Source of the DNA: Nocardioides baekrokdamisoli
Lineage (GTDB): Bacteria > Actinomycetota > Actinomycetes > Propionibacteriales > Nocardioidaceae
Direction: 5' to 3'
Assembly: GCF_003945325.1 (NCBI RefSeq)
Contig: NZ_AP019307.1
Span: forward strand, 1,178,001 to 1,242,000
Length of the DNA: 64,000 bases
Below the pieces are notes generated by a model. That model made no database searches, had not been told where the DNA came from, and saw only the letters and a list, made by a program, of their open reading frames with translations. Both the position numbers and the translations under genes were made by a program. Positions 63,393 to 64,000 of the stretch are shown piece after piece (within the stretch, counting starts at the first letter, position 1; each line of letters begins with the position of its first letter).

Positions 63393-63875
63393 CTAGCGAC
63401 TGGCGGCGTGCGCCGCACTCTCGGCGGCAGTCTTGATCCGGAAGATGGTCTGGGCCATCCCCTGCTCGAGCTCGTCGGCGTGCTCCTCGTTGCCGCCCAG
63501 CGCCACCGGCGCGAAGCCCTTGCTGAGCAGCGTGAGCTTCTTGAGCACGGGGCGACGGTGCACGAGCCGGGTGCCACCGTCCTCCGCGGAGAGCTCGTAG
63601 ATCCACGTCGCGCCGCTGGTCTTCGTGTCCCAGGCGAGCGCCTTGCCGGGCTCGAAGGCCGACACGACGTTGCGGCTGGGCCAGATCACGGCCTTGCGGC
63701 GGTTGATCCCGAGGTAGGTCTGCCCCAGGCGCAGGCCACCGGGGAGCAGCGGAATCATGGTGAGGAGTTCAGGACTGCCCTCAGCCATCTTCTTCAGATC
63801 GGTGAGCACAGCCCACACAACCTCGGGCGAGGCGTTGATGAACGTTTCTGCACGGAGTTCGCGATCAGCGGTCAC
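63393..63875 (-). CDS. SRPBCC-family (START-like) protein
   Basis: A 160-residue protein with the helix-grip signature RAETFINASPEVVWAVLTDLKKMAEGSPELLTMI, followed by WIYELSAEDGGTRLVHRR and a C-terminal helix. SRPBCC proteins bind hydrophobic ligands; this type is often annotated as polyketide cyclase-like without proof. GTG at 63875. A gene cut by the window edge lies 10 bases upstream on the same strand, so they are probably cotranscribed. Confidence 0.85.
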   Translation of the reverse strand: MTADRELRAETFINASPEVVWAVLTDLKKMAEGSPELLTMIPLLPGGLRLGQTYLGINRRKAVIWPSRNVVSAFEPGKALAWDTKTSGATWIYELSAEDGGTRLVHRRPVLKKLTLLSKGFAPVALGGNEEHADELEQGMAQTIFRIKTAAESAAHAASR

Positions 63876-63885
63876 GCCGATGACA

Positions 63886-64000
63886 TTAACGCGCAGCGAT
63901 CCCGTCGTACATGACTCGCCGGAGAGCCGCGCTCAACCGACGCTGATCGGCGGGATCCGGGTTGTGCACAGCCGCCAGAGCCGAGCCGAGGATCATCCCG
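63886..64000 (-). CDS. C-terminal fragment of a gene cut by the right edge
   Basis: An open minus-strand frame runs from base 64000 to a TAA at 63886-63888, encoding about 37 residues (ALAAVHNPDPADQRRLSAAL then RRVMYDGIAAR). Its close spacing to the SRPBCC gene and helical composition support a real gene end. The family cannot be told from this fragment. Confidence 0.45.
   Translation of the reverse strand, partial: GMILGSALAAVHNPDPADQRRLSAALRRVMYDGIAAR

Overview
The window is GC-rich, densely packed chromosome from an actinomycete. Gene order matches two Mycobacterium tuberculosis neighbourhoods: nrdR–LysM–lexA–hflX–dapF–miaA–miaB, and a second containing ispE, rsmA, rpf, tatD, rsmI, pmt, mscL, fmdB, 5-FTHF cyclo-ligase, UGPase, glp, rimJ and glpR. 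There are no mycolate genes, and the palindrome CGTACG is conspicuously common. I infer a member of the Propionibacteriales/Nocardioidaceae group; this is inference, not proof. I see no insertion sequence, prophage, CRISPR array or att site. Two tRNA genes are present (Ala-CGC, Arg-CCT).

Layout. 1-3.65 kb: tail of a lipid-modification operon (two tandem cyclopropane-fatty-acid synthase-like methyltransferases, DUF1295) plus a DNA-glycosylase-like gene. 3.65-3.86 kb: a small unannotated transcription unit (CRP-like site, palindrome over the start codon, 41-codon ORF, strong hairpin). 3.9-12.6 kb: two envelope proteins, the B12-dependent ribonucleotide reductase nrdJ with its repressor nrdR and paired NrdR boxes, the SOS pair (LysM division inhibitor and lexA, with five LexA boxes between them), and a secreted metalloprotease. 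12.6-28.4 kb: mostly minus-strand housekeeping genes (dinG, hflX, an SDR, dapF, miaA, miaB, an ABC-F protein, ispE, rsmA, rpf, tatD, rsmI) with two small antitoxin-like genes and a MarR regulator embedded. 28.4-38.7 kb: protein O-mannosyltransferase, a nickel/cobalt transporter under a textbook Nur box, mscL, the fmdB/cyclo-ligase pair, and an operon-like run UGPase-glp(moeA)-moaC-mog-rimJ-glpR ending at tRNA-Ala.

39-44.8 kb: a compact surface-glycan-like group (FkbM methyltransferase, TSUP transporter, O-antigen-ligase-like protein, SAM methyltransferase, GDP-mannose dehydratase family, exported protein). 44.8-50 kb: a TetR-controlled heterodimeric ABC exporter and a DtxR regulator whose 3' end forms one 21-bp palindrome with the convergent DUF2277 gene. 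50-54.5 kb: a SigE-family sigma factor translationally coupled to a membrane-anchored beta-propeller protein, an enoyl-reductase-like dehydrogenase and a sortase-like exported protein. 55-62.4 kb: a two-component system, lipoprotein and MacA/MacB-type export module in which two promoters share a 24-bp motif, then an LCP-family cell-wall ligase. The window ends with a class III nucleotide cyclase, an SRPBCC protein and a gene cut by the right edge.

Most adjacent genes overlap by 1-4 nt (ATGA, GTGA, TGATG, TAGTG), so translational coupling is pervasive. The best candidates for something undescribed are the sigma/beta-propeller pair, the two-component/lipoprotein/MacAB regulon, the small CRP-box transcription unit near 3.7 kb, and the RNA or DNA palindromes at miaB and at dtxR/DUF2277.
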